DNA from: Lachnospiraceae bacterium
Lineage (GTDB): Bacteria; Bacillota; Clostridia; Lachnospirales; Lachnospiraceae
Direction of reading: 5' to 3'
Assembly: GCA_017550535.1 (NCBI GenBank)
Contig: JAFZOS010000101.1
Location: forward strand, 124,001-188,000
Length of the DNA stretch: 64,000 nucleotides
Below the pieces are notes generated by a model. It did not search any database. It had not been told where the DNA came from and saw nothing but the letters and a program-made list of their open reading frames with translations. The translations under genes and the position numbers were made by a program. Positions 54,205 through 64,000 of the stretch are shown piece after piece. Each line of letters opens with the position of its first letter. Position 1 is the stretch's first letter.

Positions 54205-54942
54205 TCAAACCTTTATATTTATGTACCTGCGCGAAAGATAATATGCCGCGGCCATAACAGCTAAGCATACCGTCATTACAGTAACTCCCACGGCGTTATG
54301 ATAAAGGCCTGCGATAAAGCTTCCGCCTGACATCTTAAGATACAGGATTATCCCGAAAGGAATGATACACATTATCTTCTGCTCAAATTTCCTGCCCGAT
54401 AAGATCACCTGTATCTCCTTTTCCGTCTCCTCCTTCTCCTTCATTATCCTTACCGTGTTTTTTATGATATCGCTCATATCTCCGCCGTTACGCTTGGCTA
54501 TCGTGAATATCTCCGCAAAATCGGTAATATCCTCCATCCCCGCCCGCATGGCAAAATCCTTAAGTATGAGTTCAAGCGCCACTCCCGTATCAAGCTTTGC
54601 AAAAAACGATTCAAGCTCCGATACTATAAGGCTTTCATTTCCATACAGCTTCAGCATATCCCTGTATGATTCGCGGAAGGCATTCTCGGCTGAATATCCC
54701 GCCTGCATCGCGGTGGATACTCCGTCTATCATATCCTTAAACTGCCGTATAAGCCGTTCCCACCTTGCCCTCTTAAGTTCCTCCTTAACATGTTTAAAAT
54801 ACAGGATGGCTGCAGGGATAAATACCGCTGATGCATACAGCGAATCATAAAAGGCATATGATATTAACAGTGCGGCACCAATATATATTGCCGTGTACTT
54901 TAACACTTCTGTTTTACTCATCCTGTATTTATCGTAATCCAC
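54205..54942 (-). CDS. TadB-like type II secretion F-domain protein
   Basis: 245 residues from a GTG that shares a base with the tadA stop (TAGTG). T2SSF domain with FKDMIDGVSTAMQAGYSAEN and EIFTIAKRNGGDMSDIIKNT, two N-terminal membrane helices and two at the C-terminus. Inner-membrane partner of TadC in Tad pilus assembly. Confidence 0.9.
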   Translation of the reverse strand: MDYDKYRMSKTEVLKYTAIYIGAALLISYAFYDSLYASAVFIPAAILYFKHVKEELKRARWERLIRQFKDMIDGVSTAMQAGYSAENAFRESYRDMLKLYGNESLIVSELESFFAKLDTGVALELILKDFAMRAGMEDITDFAEIFTIAKRNGGDMSDIIKNTVRIMKEKEETEKEIQVILSGRKFEQKIMCIIPFGIILYLKMSGGSFIAGLYHNAVGVTVMTVCLAVMAAAYYLSRRYINIKV

Positions 54943-56171
54943 TAATACTTTATACCTGCCCTTTTCAGCTTATCCGTATTTTCAATATCACCGGCCTTTA
55001 CAAGGCCGCCCTGCACCTTACCCTTAACCTCACCCGTTTCCTCAAACCGGTATATGTTATGTGAGTGTATCTCATTATCGGAACATCCCGTTATCTCCCT
55101 TATTTCGATAACCTTCCTGCTCCCGTCCCTTAACCTTGACAGATGAACCAGGAAGTCAATACCCGATGCCATCTGCCTCCTCAATGCGTATATGGGGATA
55201 TCGGTATTAAGAAGCATCATCGTTTCAAGCCTTGACAGTGCATCTTTTGCGCTGTTTGCGTGGATGGTGGACATCGAACCGTCCTGCCCCACGTTCATAG
55301 CCTGAAGCATATCTATGGACTCGGCACCCCTTACCTCCCCGACAATGATCCTGTCAGGCCGCATCCTGAGCGCTGTTTTTATAAGGTCCCGGATACTTAT
55401 GGGATCGCATCCCTTTATATTTGCATTCCTCGCTTCAAGGGAAACCAGATTATCGATACCCTGTATCGTAAGCTCGGCACTGTCCTCTATCGTTATTATC
55501 CTTTCGTTTGCCGGTATTGCACCGCTAAGTACTCCCAACATGGTAGTTTTTCCGGCGCCCGTGCCCCCGCTTATCAGTATGTTGTATTTTGCCCTTACGA
55601 GCATTTCAAGGAATTCAAGCGCTTCCCTGCTTACGGAGCCCGTATCCACCAGCCGCTTACCGCTCATCGGTACCTTGGGAAATCGCCTTATTGTAAGTAT
55701 CGGGCCGTTAAGTGCGACCGGGCTTAACACCACATTAACCCTGGAGCCGTCGTCAAGCCTTGCATCAACTATCGGTGATGCCGCATTGACGGTCCTGTTC
55801 GCGCCTGCCACTATCTGCTGTATGATATCCATGAGCCTGTCGGCAGAATCAAACGCCCTGCCCGTATCCCTGAGGCTGCCGTCCTTTTCGATAAAAATGG
55901 AATGCATCCCGTTTACCATGATCTCGGTGATCCCGGGATCGTCTATGAGTTCCTGCAGGACATCCAGCCTGCGTATGGAATTGAACACTTCCTTTCTTAT
56001 CGCAAGCTTTTCGGAAAGCTGCATGGCATGCTGTCTGGTCTTAAGCCTTATCCTTTCATCTATGATCGTAAGGACTTCGTTATCTGTTACATCAAACCTT
56101 CCTTCCAGGTCATATCGCACTTCATCCCTTATTTCCCTGCTCGCATCAAGTATGTTCCGATCACTGTTCAT
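54942..56171 (-). CDS. TadA/CpaF secretion ATPase
   Basis: 409 residues. Walker A ISGGTGAGKTTML (about 200), Walker B RPDRIIVGEVRG, and the Asp/Glu box ITIEDSAELTIQ; also GITEIMVNGMHSIFIEKDG typical of CpaF. Hexameric ATPase that powers Tad pilus extension, cytoplasmic face of the membrane. Overlaps tadZ by 11 bases. Confidence 0.95.
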   Translation of the reverse strand: MNSDRNILDASREIRDEVRYDLEGRFDVTDNEVLTIIDERIRLKTRQHAMQLSEKLAIRKEVFNSIRRLDVLQELIDDPGITEIMVNGMHSIFIEKDGSLRDTGRAFDSADRLMDIIQQIVAGANRTVNAASPIVDARLDDGSRVNVVLSPVALNGPILTIRRFPKVPMSGKRLVDTGSVSREALEFLEMLVRAKYNILISGGTGAGKTTMLGVLSGAIPANERIITIEDSAELTIQGIDNLVSLEARNANIKGCDPISIRDLIKTALRMRPDRIIVGEVRGAESIDMLQAMNVGQDGSMSTIHANSAKDALSRLETMMLLNTDIPIYALRRQMASGIDFLVHLSRLRDGSRKVIEIREITGCSDNEIHSHNIYRFEETGEVKGKVQGGLVKAGDIENTDKLKRAGIKY

Positions 56172-57195
56172 TTATCGTTCCGGTATCCTTTAGTATCTCC
56201 TGCCTTATATATTTCCCGAGCATACCGTTCCCGTGACTGCTTAGCGGAATATCCGTATCCTCAAAATATGGGAACTTAAGCCTGACTATCCTGTTCATGA
56301 TGCTTTCGCCTCCGGGATATCTTAACAATGCCTCATCAAAATCCTTAAGCTTGGCAACCGCTGTCTCATCCCTCCTTACGGGCATATAGATGACGCTGCA
56401 GACATTTAAAAGTTCCATCGTGCCGCGTATCTCATCCGAAATATCCAGTATGATGTTCCCGTATTTCCCGCATACCGCCGGATCACTCAATAAAGAAAGC
56501 CATACCGATGATTCGATCTCCTGCAGTTCATAAGGACAGCGCGCCGGTAAAAGGATGTTAAGTCCGTCAACCGATGCAATATACTTTGTAAGGAGTCCGC
56601 CAAGCATATCAGGCCTTAAGGAGTATTCGTATATCATATCCTGCAGGCTGTATTCACTGCTTATATCAAGCATCCTTTTAAGCCCGTTATACCCTTCCAT
56701 GTTTATGTACAAAACGTCCTGTGCACCGGCAAGTATCCTGCCGAGAGTCATGGCAAATGTAGTTTTCAATACATGGCTGACCGGTGAATATACACCTATT
56801 ATCCCGGTGCCTTCGCTTTTGCGGTTTTCGTTTATTATCCTGTGAGAAGCATTCAGTTCGCCGCCTATACCGGCTATGATATCTGCCGCAGACTGATACT
56901 TGTATATAACACCCTCACATCCGGCCTTATCACGGTCATCCGTAAGGATGCAGCACACATCTGCCGATATGTTTTCATCCTCACTGTCAACGCCGAATGT
57001 AGTAATATCCTGTGTAAGGAATCCCTCCTCCATAAGCAGCAGGGATATATTTCGCTGCACCCATTCGGCACGGAACCTGTCGGGATCCGTGTACAGCATC
57101 ACATCATAGCCGCATTCGCTGCGCCTTATATAATCCGAAAGCCTGCTGCCGTAATCTCCGTCACGGACGCAGATGACCATACTCCTAATACTCAA
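56161..57195 (-). CDS. TadZ/CpaE-like protein, first gene of Tad operon
   Basis: 344 residues from a TTG (57193-57195). GGAGG (57201-57205) lies 5 bases upstream of it, whereas the ATG at 57180 has only an AGGAG one base away, so TTG is favoured. N-terminal receiver-like fold, then a MinD-like ATPase fold with a strongly altered P-loop (GVYSPVSHVLKTTFAM keeps only the KTT). Likely a localisation factor for the Tad machine; ATP binding is uncertain. Confidence 0.82.
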   Translation of the reverse strand: MSIRSMVICVRDGDYGSRLSDYIRRSECGYDVMLYTDPDRFRAEWVQRNISLLLMEEGFLTQDITTFGVDSEDENISADVCCILTDDRDKAGCEGVIYKYQSAADIIAGIGGELNASHRIINENRKSEGTGIIGVYSPVSHVLKTTFAMTLGRILAGAQDVLYINMEGYNGLKRMLDISSEYSLQDMIYEYSLRPDMLGGLLTKYIASVDGLNILLPARCPYELQEIESSVWLSLLSDPAVCGKYGNIILDISDEIRGTMELLNVCSVIYMPVRRDETAVAKLKDFDEALLRYPGGESIMNRIVRLKFPYFEDTDIPLSSHGNGMLGKYIRQEILKDTGTINEQ

Positions 57196-57237
57196 ACCAA
57201 CCTCCGATTAATTCGCTTTCCGGGTGAATGATCCGAC

Positions 57238-57307
57238 CGGAACCATATATACGGTTCCGAATGAACAATATAACATCGTATCAAATGAGATATAAAACAG
57301 ATACGAT
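57238..57307. promoter_or_regulatory. Two dyads upstream of the Tad operon
   Basis: Dyad A: CGGAACC / GGTTCCG (57238-57244 and 57253-57259) around an AT-rich centre that itself is nearly symmetrical. Dyad B: ATCGTATC / GATACGAT (57275-57282 and 57300-57307) with a 17-base spacer. Both lie in the 295-base gap before tadZ. I could not place a convincing -35/-10 pair. No gene found in 57196-57490. Confidence 0.5.
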
Positions 57308-57425
57308 ATGAAATGCTCCAAGCTGTGATCTAAAACGTGACTGCATTATATGAAACAGGTTTTGATTTGTAAAGGCATTTTGAAAAGAAAAATCATCTTT
57401 GTGCAAGTTCGACAAGGCTTATCAA

Positions 57426-57456
57426 AAAAATCACCCTGCCATTCAGGGTGATTTTT
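57426..57456. terminator. Terminator after fliS (bidirectional)
   Basis: Stem AAAAATCACCCT / AGGGTGATTTTT with a 7-base loop, giving T runs in both directions. Ends the minus-strand DUF6240-flagellin-fliS transcript about 35 bases past the fliS stop. Confidence 0.85.
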
Positions 57457-57490
57457 GTATATATTTAACAAACTTAATTTTTTGCCTCAT

Positions 57491-57964
57491 TTACACCGTG
57501 AAGCCTCTGTTCTGTGAACCGCCGACATTTTCATTAAGGCTTCCGCGTCCGTATGTGAGTCCCGCATATACATCCTGGGTGTTTTCCATAAGCGGTTCGG
57601 AATCATCCTGGGCGGCAATGTCCTCAAATGACTTACGCAGTTTTTTAAGCTGCCTGAGTGCTATCTCCAGCGTTCCCTTATCCTTCTTTATGGGGGCTAA
57701 GGATATCTGTTTACTGATGAAAACATATATCCTCATTAACGGGTATGCCGGTTCATAGTTAAAATCAAGTGCCTCCAGCAGGTCTCCGACACACTTGTTG
57801 GCATATCTGCTGTTTGCGCTGAAAGCTTCCATATCATGGCTGTCGTAAGCCTTTATTGCTGATTCTATATAACCGATAGCAAGGTCATAGACTATAACGA
57901 TAAGCTCGCTCCTGTTTGCGCGTGTGATCTTTAATGTATATTCCTGTATCTGTTCTTTGGTCAT
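57491..57964 (-). CDS. FliS-like flagellin export chaperone
   Basis: 157 residues, all-helical: LIVIVYDLAIGYIESAIKAY and FSANSRYANKCVGDLLEALD match the FliS four-helix bundle, and it directly follows flagellin (21-base gap). It is a little longer than typical FliS, with a C-terminal extension containing VYAGLTYGRGSLNE. Binds the flagellin C-terminus in the cytoplasm before export. Symbol withheld because the match is by context and pattern. Confidence 0.8.
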   Translation of the reverse strand: MTKEQIQEYTLKITRANRSELIVIVYDLAIGYIESAIKAYDSHDMEAFSANSRYANKCVGDLLEALDFNYEPAYPLMRIYVFISKQISLAPIKKDKGTLEIALRQLKKLRKSFEDIAAQDDSEPLMENTQDVYAGLTYGRGSLNENVGGSQNRGFTV

Positions 57965-57985
57965 TATCCTGTCCTCTTATGATCT

Positions 57986-59104
57986 TTACTGTAATAACTG
58001 AAGAGCCTGCTGCGGCTGTTCATTAGCCTGTGAGAGCATCGATGTTCCGGCCTGCACGAGTACCTGAAGAGTCGTGTATTCGACCATCTCATCAGCCATA
58101 TCGACATCCTTTATAGTTGAATATGACTTGGTGAGGTTTTCCTCCGCTACATCAAGGTTTGAGATGGTGTTTTCAAACCTGTTCTCATACGCGCCGAGCC
58201 TTGACCTTACGGATGATACAAATGACAAAGCCGCTTTGGTCTGATCGAGTGCCTTCTTTGCCCCTTCCTCCGTCCTTACGTCAATACCCTTAAGGCTGAG
58301 ATTATCAAGTGATATTTCGGGAATTACGATATTGATCTCCTGTCCCTCAGATGCTCCGACCTGGATCTTCATTCCGCCGATACCGTTTATTTCAAGGCCT
58401 ACTTTCGATACACTGTCGGGAAGTGTCGCATCCGCCCTGAGCATGAGCTTTGAACCGTCTGCATTTGTGATCGTGATCTTATCGCCGTTAACCTCAACCT
58501 TTCCGGTCGTAGGTGCTCCGTCTACGTTAAATACCACGCTGTTCTTATCAACGACTGTATTTCCATCTGCATCCGTTGTTTTGCTGAATGAGATATCATA
58601 ATTCTTACCTACCGGGAAATCGGGATCGTAATCCACTACATTAAGTCCCAGTGCATTGGGATCCGTAACATACCCTTTAAGTGCCTGCTCACCGCCAAGA
58701 AGGTTCTGTCCGTTGTACTCGGTATCCTTTGCTATCCTTTGTATTTCCTTTGTAAGCTGATCGATCTCCGACTGGATAGCTACACGGTCCTCAGTAGTAT
58801 TGGTTCCGTTTGCTGCCTTTATCGACAGCTCGCTCATCCTCTGGATCATATCCTGGATCTCTCCAAGAGCACCTTCTGCCGTCTCGATAACGTTTACTGC
58901 ATTGGACGCATTCTGATTTGCCCTGTTAAGGCTCTGTATCTGAGCGCGCATCCTGTTCGAGATCGCCATGCCTGCCGGATTATCCTTGGCTTTGTTGATC
59001 TTATAGCCGCTTGACAGTTTTCTTGTAGAATCCGACTGCCTTGTCTCGTTGTTCTTAAGTACGTTCCCCGCTATCATTGCCTGAATGTTTGAATTAACCT
59101 TCAT
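57986..59104 (-). CDS. Flagellin
   Basis: 372 residues with AGGAGG 8 bases before the ATG. Conserved N-terminal D0/D1 (MKVNSNIQAMIAGNVLKNNE; LSSGYKINKAKDNPAGMAIS) and C-terminal D1/D0 (NTISNLDVAEENLTKSYSTI; ending QQALQLLQ). The variable middle (about 160-280) is short, so the filament surface should be modest. Exported by the flagellar type III apparatus. It follows the DUF6240 gene by 12 bases and precedes fliS. Confidence 0.96.
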   Translation of the reverse strand: MKVNSNIQAMIAGNVLKNNETRQSDSTRKLSSGYKINKAKDNPAGMAISNRMRAQIQSLNRANQNASNAVNVIETAEGALGEIQDMIQRMSELSIKAANGTNTTEDRVAIQSEIDQLTKEIQRIAKDTEYNGQNLLGGEQALKGYVTDPNALGLNVVDYDPDFPVGKNYDISFSKTTDADGNTVVDKNSVVFNVDGAPTTGKVEVNGDKITITNADGSKLMLRADATLPDSVSKVGLEINGIGGMKIQVGASEGQEINIVIPEISLDNLSLKGIDVRTEEGAKKALDQTKAALSFVSSVRSRLGAYENRFENTISNLDVAEENLTKSYSTIKDVDMADEMVEYTTLQVLVQAGTSMLSQANEQPQQALQLLQ

Positions 59105-59116
59105 AACCCGTTCCTC

Positions 59117-62100
59117 CTACCTGTTTATTATACTCAAAAATGCCTTTGCCGTTTCGTAAAGGTCCGCAGAATCAACATTTGCGGCACCCTCTCCTTCTTC
59201 CCTTGCAAAATCATTAAGGTCAAGTTTATCGCTCCTGACAAAATCAAGTTCCTTAACACTGCGGCCGTCTTTTGAAATAAGTCCGGCAAGCTCATCTTTA
59301 AGGCTCTTTAAAGAATCAATCCCATCCTGTCTGTCGCTGGTTATATAACCCCTGCATTCCTTTCCGGTCATAAGGAATTTTGCCGCTACCCTGCCGTACT
59401 TTCCGGTATCCATCGTTGCGATCACACTTCCTTCTTCATCGGAATTGCTGACAAGCCTTAAGTTTATCGATGTCCATTCACCGTCTATGTTTACGGGAAC
59501 CTCATAGTTCTGCTGCCTTGACAGGCTTCCCGCGATGCTTAATTCCTTATGAAGGAGCTTAAGTGCCCTTACGTCTATATCTGTGACCGAATCATCAACG
59601 GCTTCCGTAACAGCCTTAAGCGCTTCTTCAGTAAATTCGGAATAACTCTCATCCGCGCTTTCCCTGTTTACAAACTCATCCGTAAGCCTGCGTGCCGCTT
59701 TCTTTAAGCTGCTTCCGTCTTCGTCTGTTTTGCCGGCCTCTTTCATAAGCGTCTTATAGGCAGAGCCCCTGTTCATCATAAGGGCATTGGCGGCAAGGAG
59801 ATTATTGACCGTTACGGGCTGGTTAAAGTCCTTAAGCATTTCGATGACTTTATCATCGACTGCCCTTGCCTCGTTCACGGCCTTCATATCTTCTTTTAAC
59901 TGCTCGTTTATTGATTCTTCCTTATCATATACATCTATTATCTGTGATGCGAAAGCTTCAAGCGGTTTATCAAGGTCAAGTCCCGCATTAAGTATCGTAT
60001 CGGGATCAAGCTTTTGAAGCACTTCATTCGCAAGGCTTGAAAGGAAATCCGCTCTTCCCGCAAAGCCCGAATCTATCTGGCCTGAGATCGACGTTCCCTT
60101 TACGTTTAGTGATTCAAGTCCGCCGAATCCATCATTAACGGATACATCCATACCCTTAGCCCTGTTGCTCCTTGAAGCGCTGAGTAGGTTCCTGAGTGTC
60201 GGCTCCGCACCGCTTGACAATACATTGCCGATGAGTTTTCCGTCACTCTTTTCAATCTGGCGGAACAGCCTGTAAACACCGATGAAGGCTGACTTTTCAC
60301 GTTCATTTATCTCGTTTTTATCTTCAAGCTTCCTTAAGAATCGGCTGTATCTCTCCGCCTTCCCGGCATCGGGCGTTTCCTCAAGCTGCTTCATAAGATC
60401 GTAGATATTTGTATCTATCGGGTTGTCGCCGCTGCGTATAAGCTCAAGTGTCTTTGCGGGGGTCATAAGCTCCATGACACGCTCAACCGCCCTGTCGGCT
60501 TCCCTTACCCTGCTTATCGTTTCGGGATTTATCTCGGTTTCCGAATAACCCAGTATCCGAACCGCTTTTCTGTTTATATCGTTAAGTTCGAAGCCGTTGT
60601 CCTTAAGTATGTCATCCACGTTGCCAAACGCCTTGCGGATGCTGTCGCCCATATCGGCCCTCGGTGCCGTCATAAGTGTCTCATATGATTTATCGGCCCT
60701 TGCATATGCCGCCTTAAGCGCATCTCCCTGCTCGGTTAAATTCCTTGCGGTAAAGTCATCCGATCCCGTATTTACCCTTCCGAGTATCTCGGCCGGCACC
60801 GTACGCAGTTTCGTGAATACATCCGTTGTCTGCTTAAACAGGTCTATTTTATCGTCAAGTATCTTAACCGATCCGTCCGAAGCCCTCTCATCCGTGCTTA
60901 AAAGGAACGGTTCGTAATATGCCCTTTCCGCTTCCTTAAGTTCATCAACCAGCCTGCTTAAAGGTTCAAGGTCTATAGCTATTCCCTGCTTTATAAGCTT
61001 AAGGTTTGCTTCCACGCTCATCATAAGCCTGGTTTCCTCGAGCATTCGCATGGCCGATATGTTTTCAGCGGAATTCCTGTCTGTAAACTCAGGCTGCCTG
61101 CCGGACTTCTGTCCTGACTCAGGCTTTGCTGATTCTTCATACAGGTTCTTTATGTTTAATTCCCTGCCGGATGTTACTACCCTGTTGACCGCATCTTCGG
61201 TTATAGCATTAACCTCATCCTGTATCCTTGCCGCGGTAATATGATCCGGCTCCGCTTTATCGATGCTGCCGTTTATCGGTGCCTTGCCGTCATTTATTGC
61301 GACTGCGGAGATATTTATTATATCTTCTCCGGAAAGCGGAAGTTCAAGGTTATTTAACCTGTCAAGAAAACTTATTGCCTTTTCTGTTATAGGAAGCCCG
61401 CTCTTTATTATCCATTCGGCTTCCGCCATCGTATCATCGTTAACGGTAAGCCCTGCGCGGTCTATTATGCCTTCGACCTGACCGCGGATCTGCTCCATAT
61501 CAAAGACATCGGCCTTCTTCGCATAATAACCTTCAGTCGAGTCCATGTAGTAGCCTTTGGCCTGCCTGCCGTTTCCGGTCCCGGCACTGTACTCTGCCTT
61601 GTACAGGTTGGCTATGGTCGGCTCAAGCCCGTTTATCACCATATATTTCTTGACATCATCCGATAAGGATGTGATGCCTGCTGCCTTTGCCATGGCATCC
61701 GAAATGCCTTTTACGTTTTCCTCATTTACGGGAAGATCGTTTTTATTGAATATCTCCCTTAGCTGCTCGGCTGCTATGTCACCGCCCGCTATGGCAGATA
61801 TCTGATCATTTGTAAGGTCGTCGTTATATCCCGCGATTATGGTTCCCGACTGTGCGAGCTTCGCCTTCATCTTATCAAGCGACGTAACATGCGTCTCTAT
61901 GTCGGAATCCGTTGCGGATATCCCTTCTTCCTGTAATTTGGCATAATCTTCTGCTGACATAGAATTAGACATTACTGCCATGTAGTTTCTCTGTAAGGCG
62001 ATATCCTTATGCCCCGCATCCTGCATTACGTCCTCGGCAGATTTGAGTTCTCCCATTCCGTAAGCAGCGTTATCCGTAACTGTGCCAGAAATGTCTAATG

Positions 62101-62227
62101 TAAATCCTCCCATCCGGTCAGCTATCCTTGCCGGCCCCTTCTGCTGGGAGGTACCGTATGAAATTTTTTCCATGTCAACATTCCGATCGTGGTGTAAACT
62201 GTTTTCTATCTTCATAGTCATCTCCAC
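59117..62227 (-). CDS. DUF6240 flagellar-locus protein with FliK-like C-terminal region
   Basis: 1036 residues, mostly helical and charged, with no signal peptide or membrane helix. I recognise the DUF6240 type from ISGTVTDNAAYGMGELKSAE and TSLDKMKAKLAQSGTIIAGY. The C-terminal about 140 residues (VPVNIDGEWTSINLRLVSN; GRVAAKFLMTGKECRGYITS) resemble the FliK hook-length-control C-terminal domain. The start could be ATG at 62227 or the Met three or five codons later. A sigma-28-like promoter precedes it. Only 12 bases separate it from flagellin, so a shared transcript is likely. Role inferred as a flagellar secreted or length-control factor. Confidence 0.75.
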   Translation of the reverse strand: MEMTMKIENSLHHDRNVDMEKISYGTSQQKGPARIADRMGGFTLDISGTVTDNAAYGMGELKSAEDVMQDAGHKDIALQRNYMAVMSNSMSAEDYAKLQEEGISATDSDIETHVTSLDKMKAKLAQSGTIIAGYNDDLTNDQISAIAGGDIAAEQLREIFNKNDLPVNEENVKGISDAMAKAAGITSLSDDVKKYMVINGLEPTIANLYKAEYSAGTGNGRQAKGYYMDSTEGYYAKKADVFDMEQIRGQVEGIIDRAGLTVNDDTMAEAEWIIKSGLPITEKAISFLDRLNNLELPLSGEDIINISAVAINDGKAPINGSIDKAEPDHITAARIQDEVNAITEDAVNRVVTSGRELNIKNLYEESAKPESGQKSGRQPEFTDRNSAENISAMRMLEETRLMMSVEANLKLIKQGIAIDLEPLSRLVDELKEAERAYYEPFLLSTDERASDGSVKILDDKIDLFKQTTDVFTKLRTVPAEILGRVNTGSDDFTARNLTEQGDALKAAYARADKSYETLMTAPRADMGDSIRKAFGNVDDILKDNGFELNDINRKAVRILGYSETEINPETISRVREADRAVERVMELMTPAKTLELIRSGDNPIDTNIYDLMKQLEETPDAGKAERYSRFLRKLEDKNEINEREKSAFIGVYRLFRQIEKSDGKLIGNVLSSGAEPTLRNLLSASRSNRAKGMDVSVNDGFGGLESLNVKGTSISGQIDSGFAGRADFLSSLANEVLQKLDPDTILNAGLDLDKPLEAFASQIIDVYDKEESINEQLKEDMKAVNEARAVDDKVIEMLKDFNQPVTVNNLLAANALMMNRGSAYKTLMKEAGKTDEDGSSLKKAARRLTDEFVNRESADESYSEFTEEALKAVTEAVDDSVTDIDVRALKLLHKELSIAGSLSRQQNYEVPVNIDGEWTSINLRLVSNSDEEGSVIATMDTGKYGRVAAKFLMTGKECRGYITSDRQDGIDSLKSLKDELAGLISKDGRSVKELDFVRSDKLDLNDFAREEGEGAANVDSADLYETAKAFLSIINR

Positions 62228-62252
62228 GTGAATGTTTTCTTAGCTGATATTT

Positions 62253-62279
62253 ATTTCGGACAGATAAGCGTTTTACTTA
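62253..62279 (-). promoter_or_regulatory. Candidate sigma-28 (SigD-type) promoter for DUF6240-flagellin operon
   Basis: On the minus strand, TAAG (62276-62279), 15 bases, TCCGAAAT (62253-62260), against the SigD consensus TAAA-N15-GCCGATAT. It lies 26 bases before the start codon. Fits motility gene control. Confidence 0.45.
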
Positions 62280-62295
62280 ACCCTTAATGATCAAA

Positions 62296-62379
62296 TGGGA
62301 TTCAGACACGGGGACGGTTCTTCCGTCTGGTTTTGCCGGCAAAACCAGACGGAAGAACCGTCCCCATGTCTGAATCCCA
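62296..62379. repeat. Large palindrome, copy 2 (GGGGACGG family)
   Basis: Arms 62296-62337 and 62338-62379 are 42 bp with one mismatch and no loop bases. The inner part matches copy 1 (13745-13822) almost exactly, including GACACGGGGACGGTTCTTCC and TCTGGTTTT. It lies between glgB and the DUF6240 gene, both minus strand. A partial extra arm, CCCCATGTCTGAA, recurs at 62392-62404 just before the glgB stop codon. Confidence 0.92.
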
Positions 62380-62408
62380 ATGACTCGCCGCCCCCATGTC
62401 TGAAAAAA

Positions 62409-64000
<1,592 letters not shown>

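Noticed and set aside
55315..56193. Long plus-strand open frame opposite tadA
   Set aside because: Antisense to a firmly identified ATPase; composition is that of a mirrored frame.
57196..57490. c-di-GMP riboswitch before the Tad operon
   Set aside because: I looked for the conserved GEMM-type core and did not see it; only simple dyads and a terminator are present.

Overview
The window looks like chromosome of a motile, anaerobic, plant-polysaccharide-degrading member of the Lachnospiraceae (Clostridia; Butyrivibrio-like). This is inferred from several things together: xylan/xylose genes, DUF6240 and DUF5702 proteins, a Clostridial-type Tad locus, flagellin beside DUF6240, desulfoferrodoxin, and AraC-type two-component regulators typical of that family. 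Species cannot be fixed from the sequence alone. Genes are dense, and no gene-free stretch exceeds 300 bases.

Layout. 1-11 kb (minus): a ChvE/MmsAB-type sugar ABC transporter (binding protein, ATPase, permease cut by the window edge). It is preceded by an operon in which ftsH, a membrane-anchored sugar-binding protein, a YesM-like kinase, a YesN-like regulator and a second sugar-binding lipoprotein are tightly linked, mostly overlapping. 11-14 kb (plus): an MBOAT acyltransferase with an SGNH-like partner. 14-19 kb (minus): a MotA/ZorA-like and MotB/ZorB-like pair, desulfoferrodoxin, DUF1846 protein and a nucleotidyltransferase, then tRNA-Ala(CGC). 19-31 kb: a large hybrid kinase overlapping a PTS-EIIC/EAL fusion, a CYTH protein, a sugar isomerase/DUF4867 pair divergent from a ROK repressor, and a LacI-like/GGDEF protein. 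31-40 kb: xylulokinase, GH3 xylosidase, aquaporin, a CofE-like ligase with a 37-residue membrane peptide, a corrinoid-protein reactivator-like ASKHA protein and a CE2-type esterase. 39-49 kb: TruA, TPM, zinc-ribbon and hybrid-kinase operon, a K+ channel, MurG, HIT and a flavodoxin/SCP2 fusion. 48.6-57.2 kb: a ten-gene Tad (type IVb pilus) operon. 57.5-62.2 kb: fliS, flagellin and a 1036-residue DUF6240 protein with a FliK-like tail. 62.4-64 kb: glgB, cut by the edge.

How it works together. Sugar sensing is linked to gene control in three ways: anchored binding protein/YesMN beside the ABC transporter, ROK repressor with an operator dyad, and two unusual c-di-GMP enzymes with sugar-binding-type sensory modules (EIIC-EAL, probably degrading; LacI-like-GGDEF, probably synthesising). 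Since Tad pili and flagella lie in the same window, a sugar-to-c-di-GMP-to-surface-behaviour circuit is a reasonable inference, not something the sequence proves.

Non-coding structure: two near-identical 78-84 bp palindromes 48 kb apart, a third palindrome with 34-bp perfect arms directly upstream of xylB, a smaller relative, and a double-hairpin element that supplies the ribosome binding site of the next gene.
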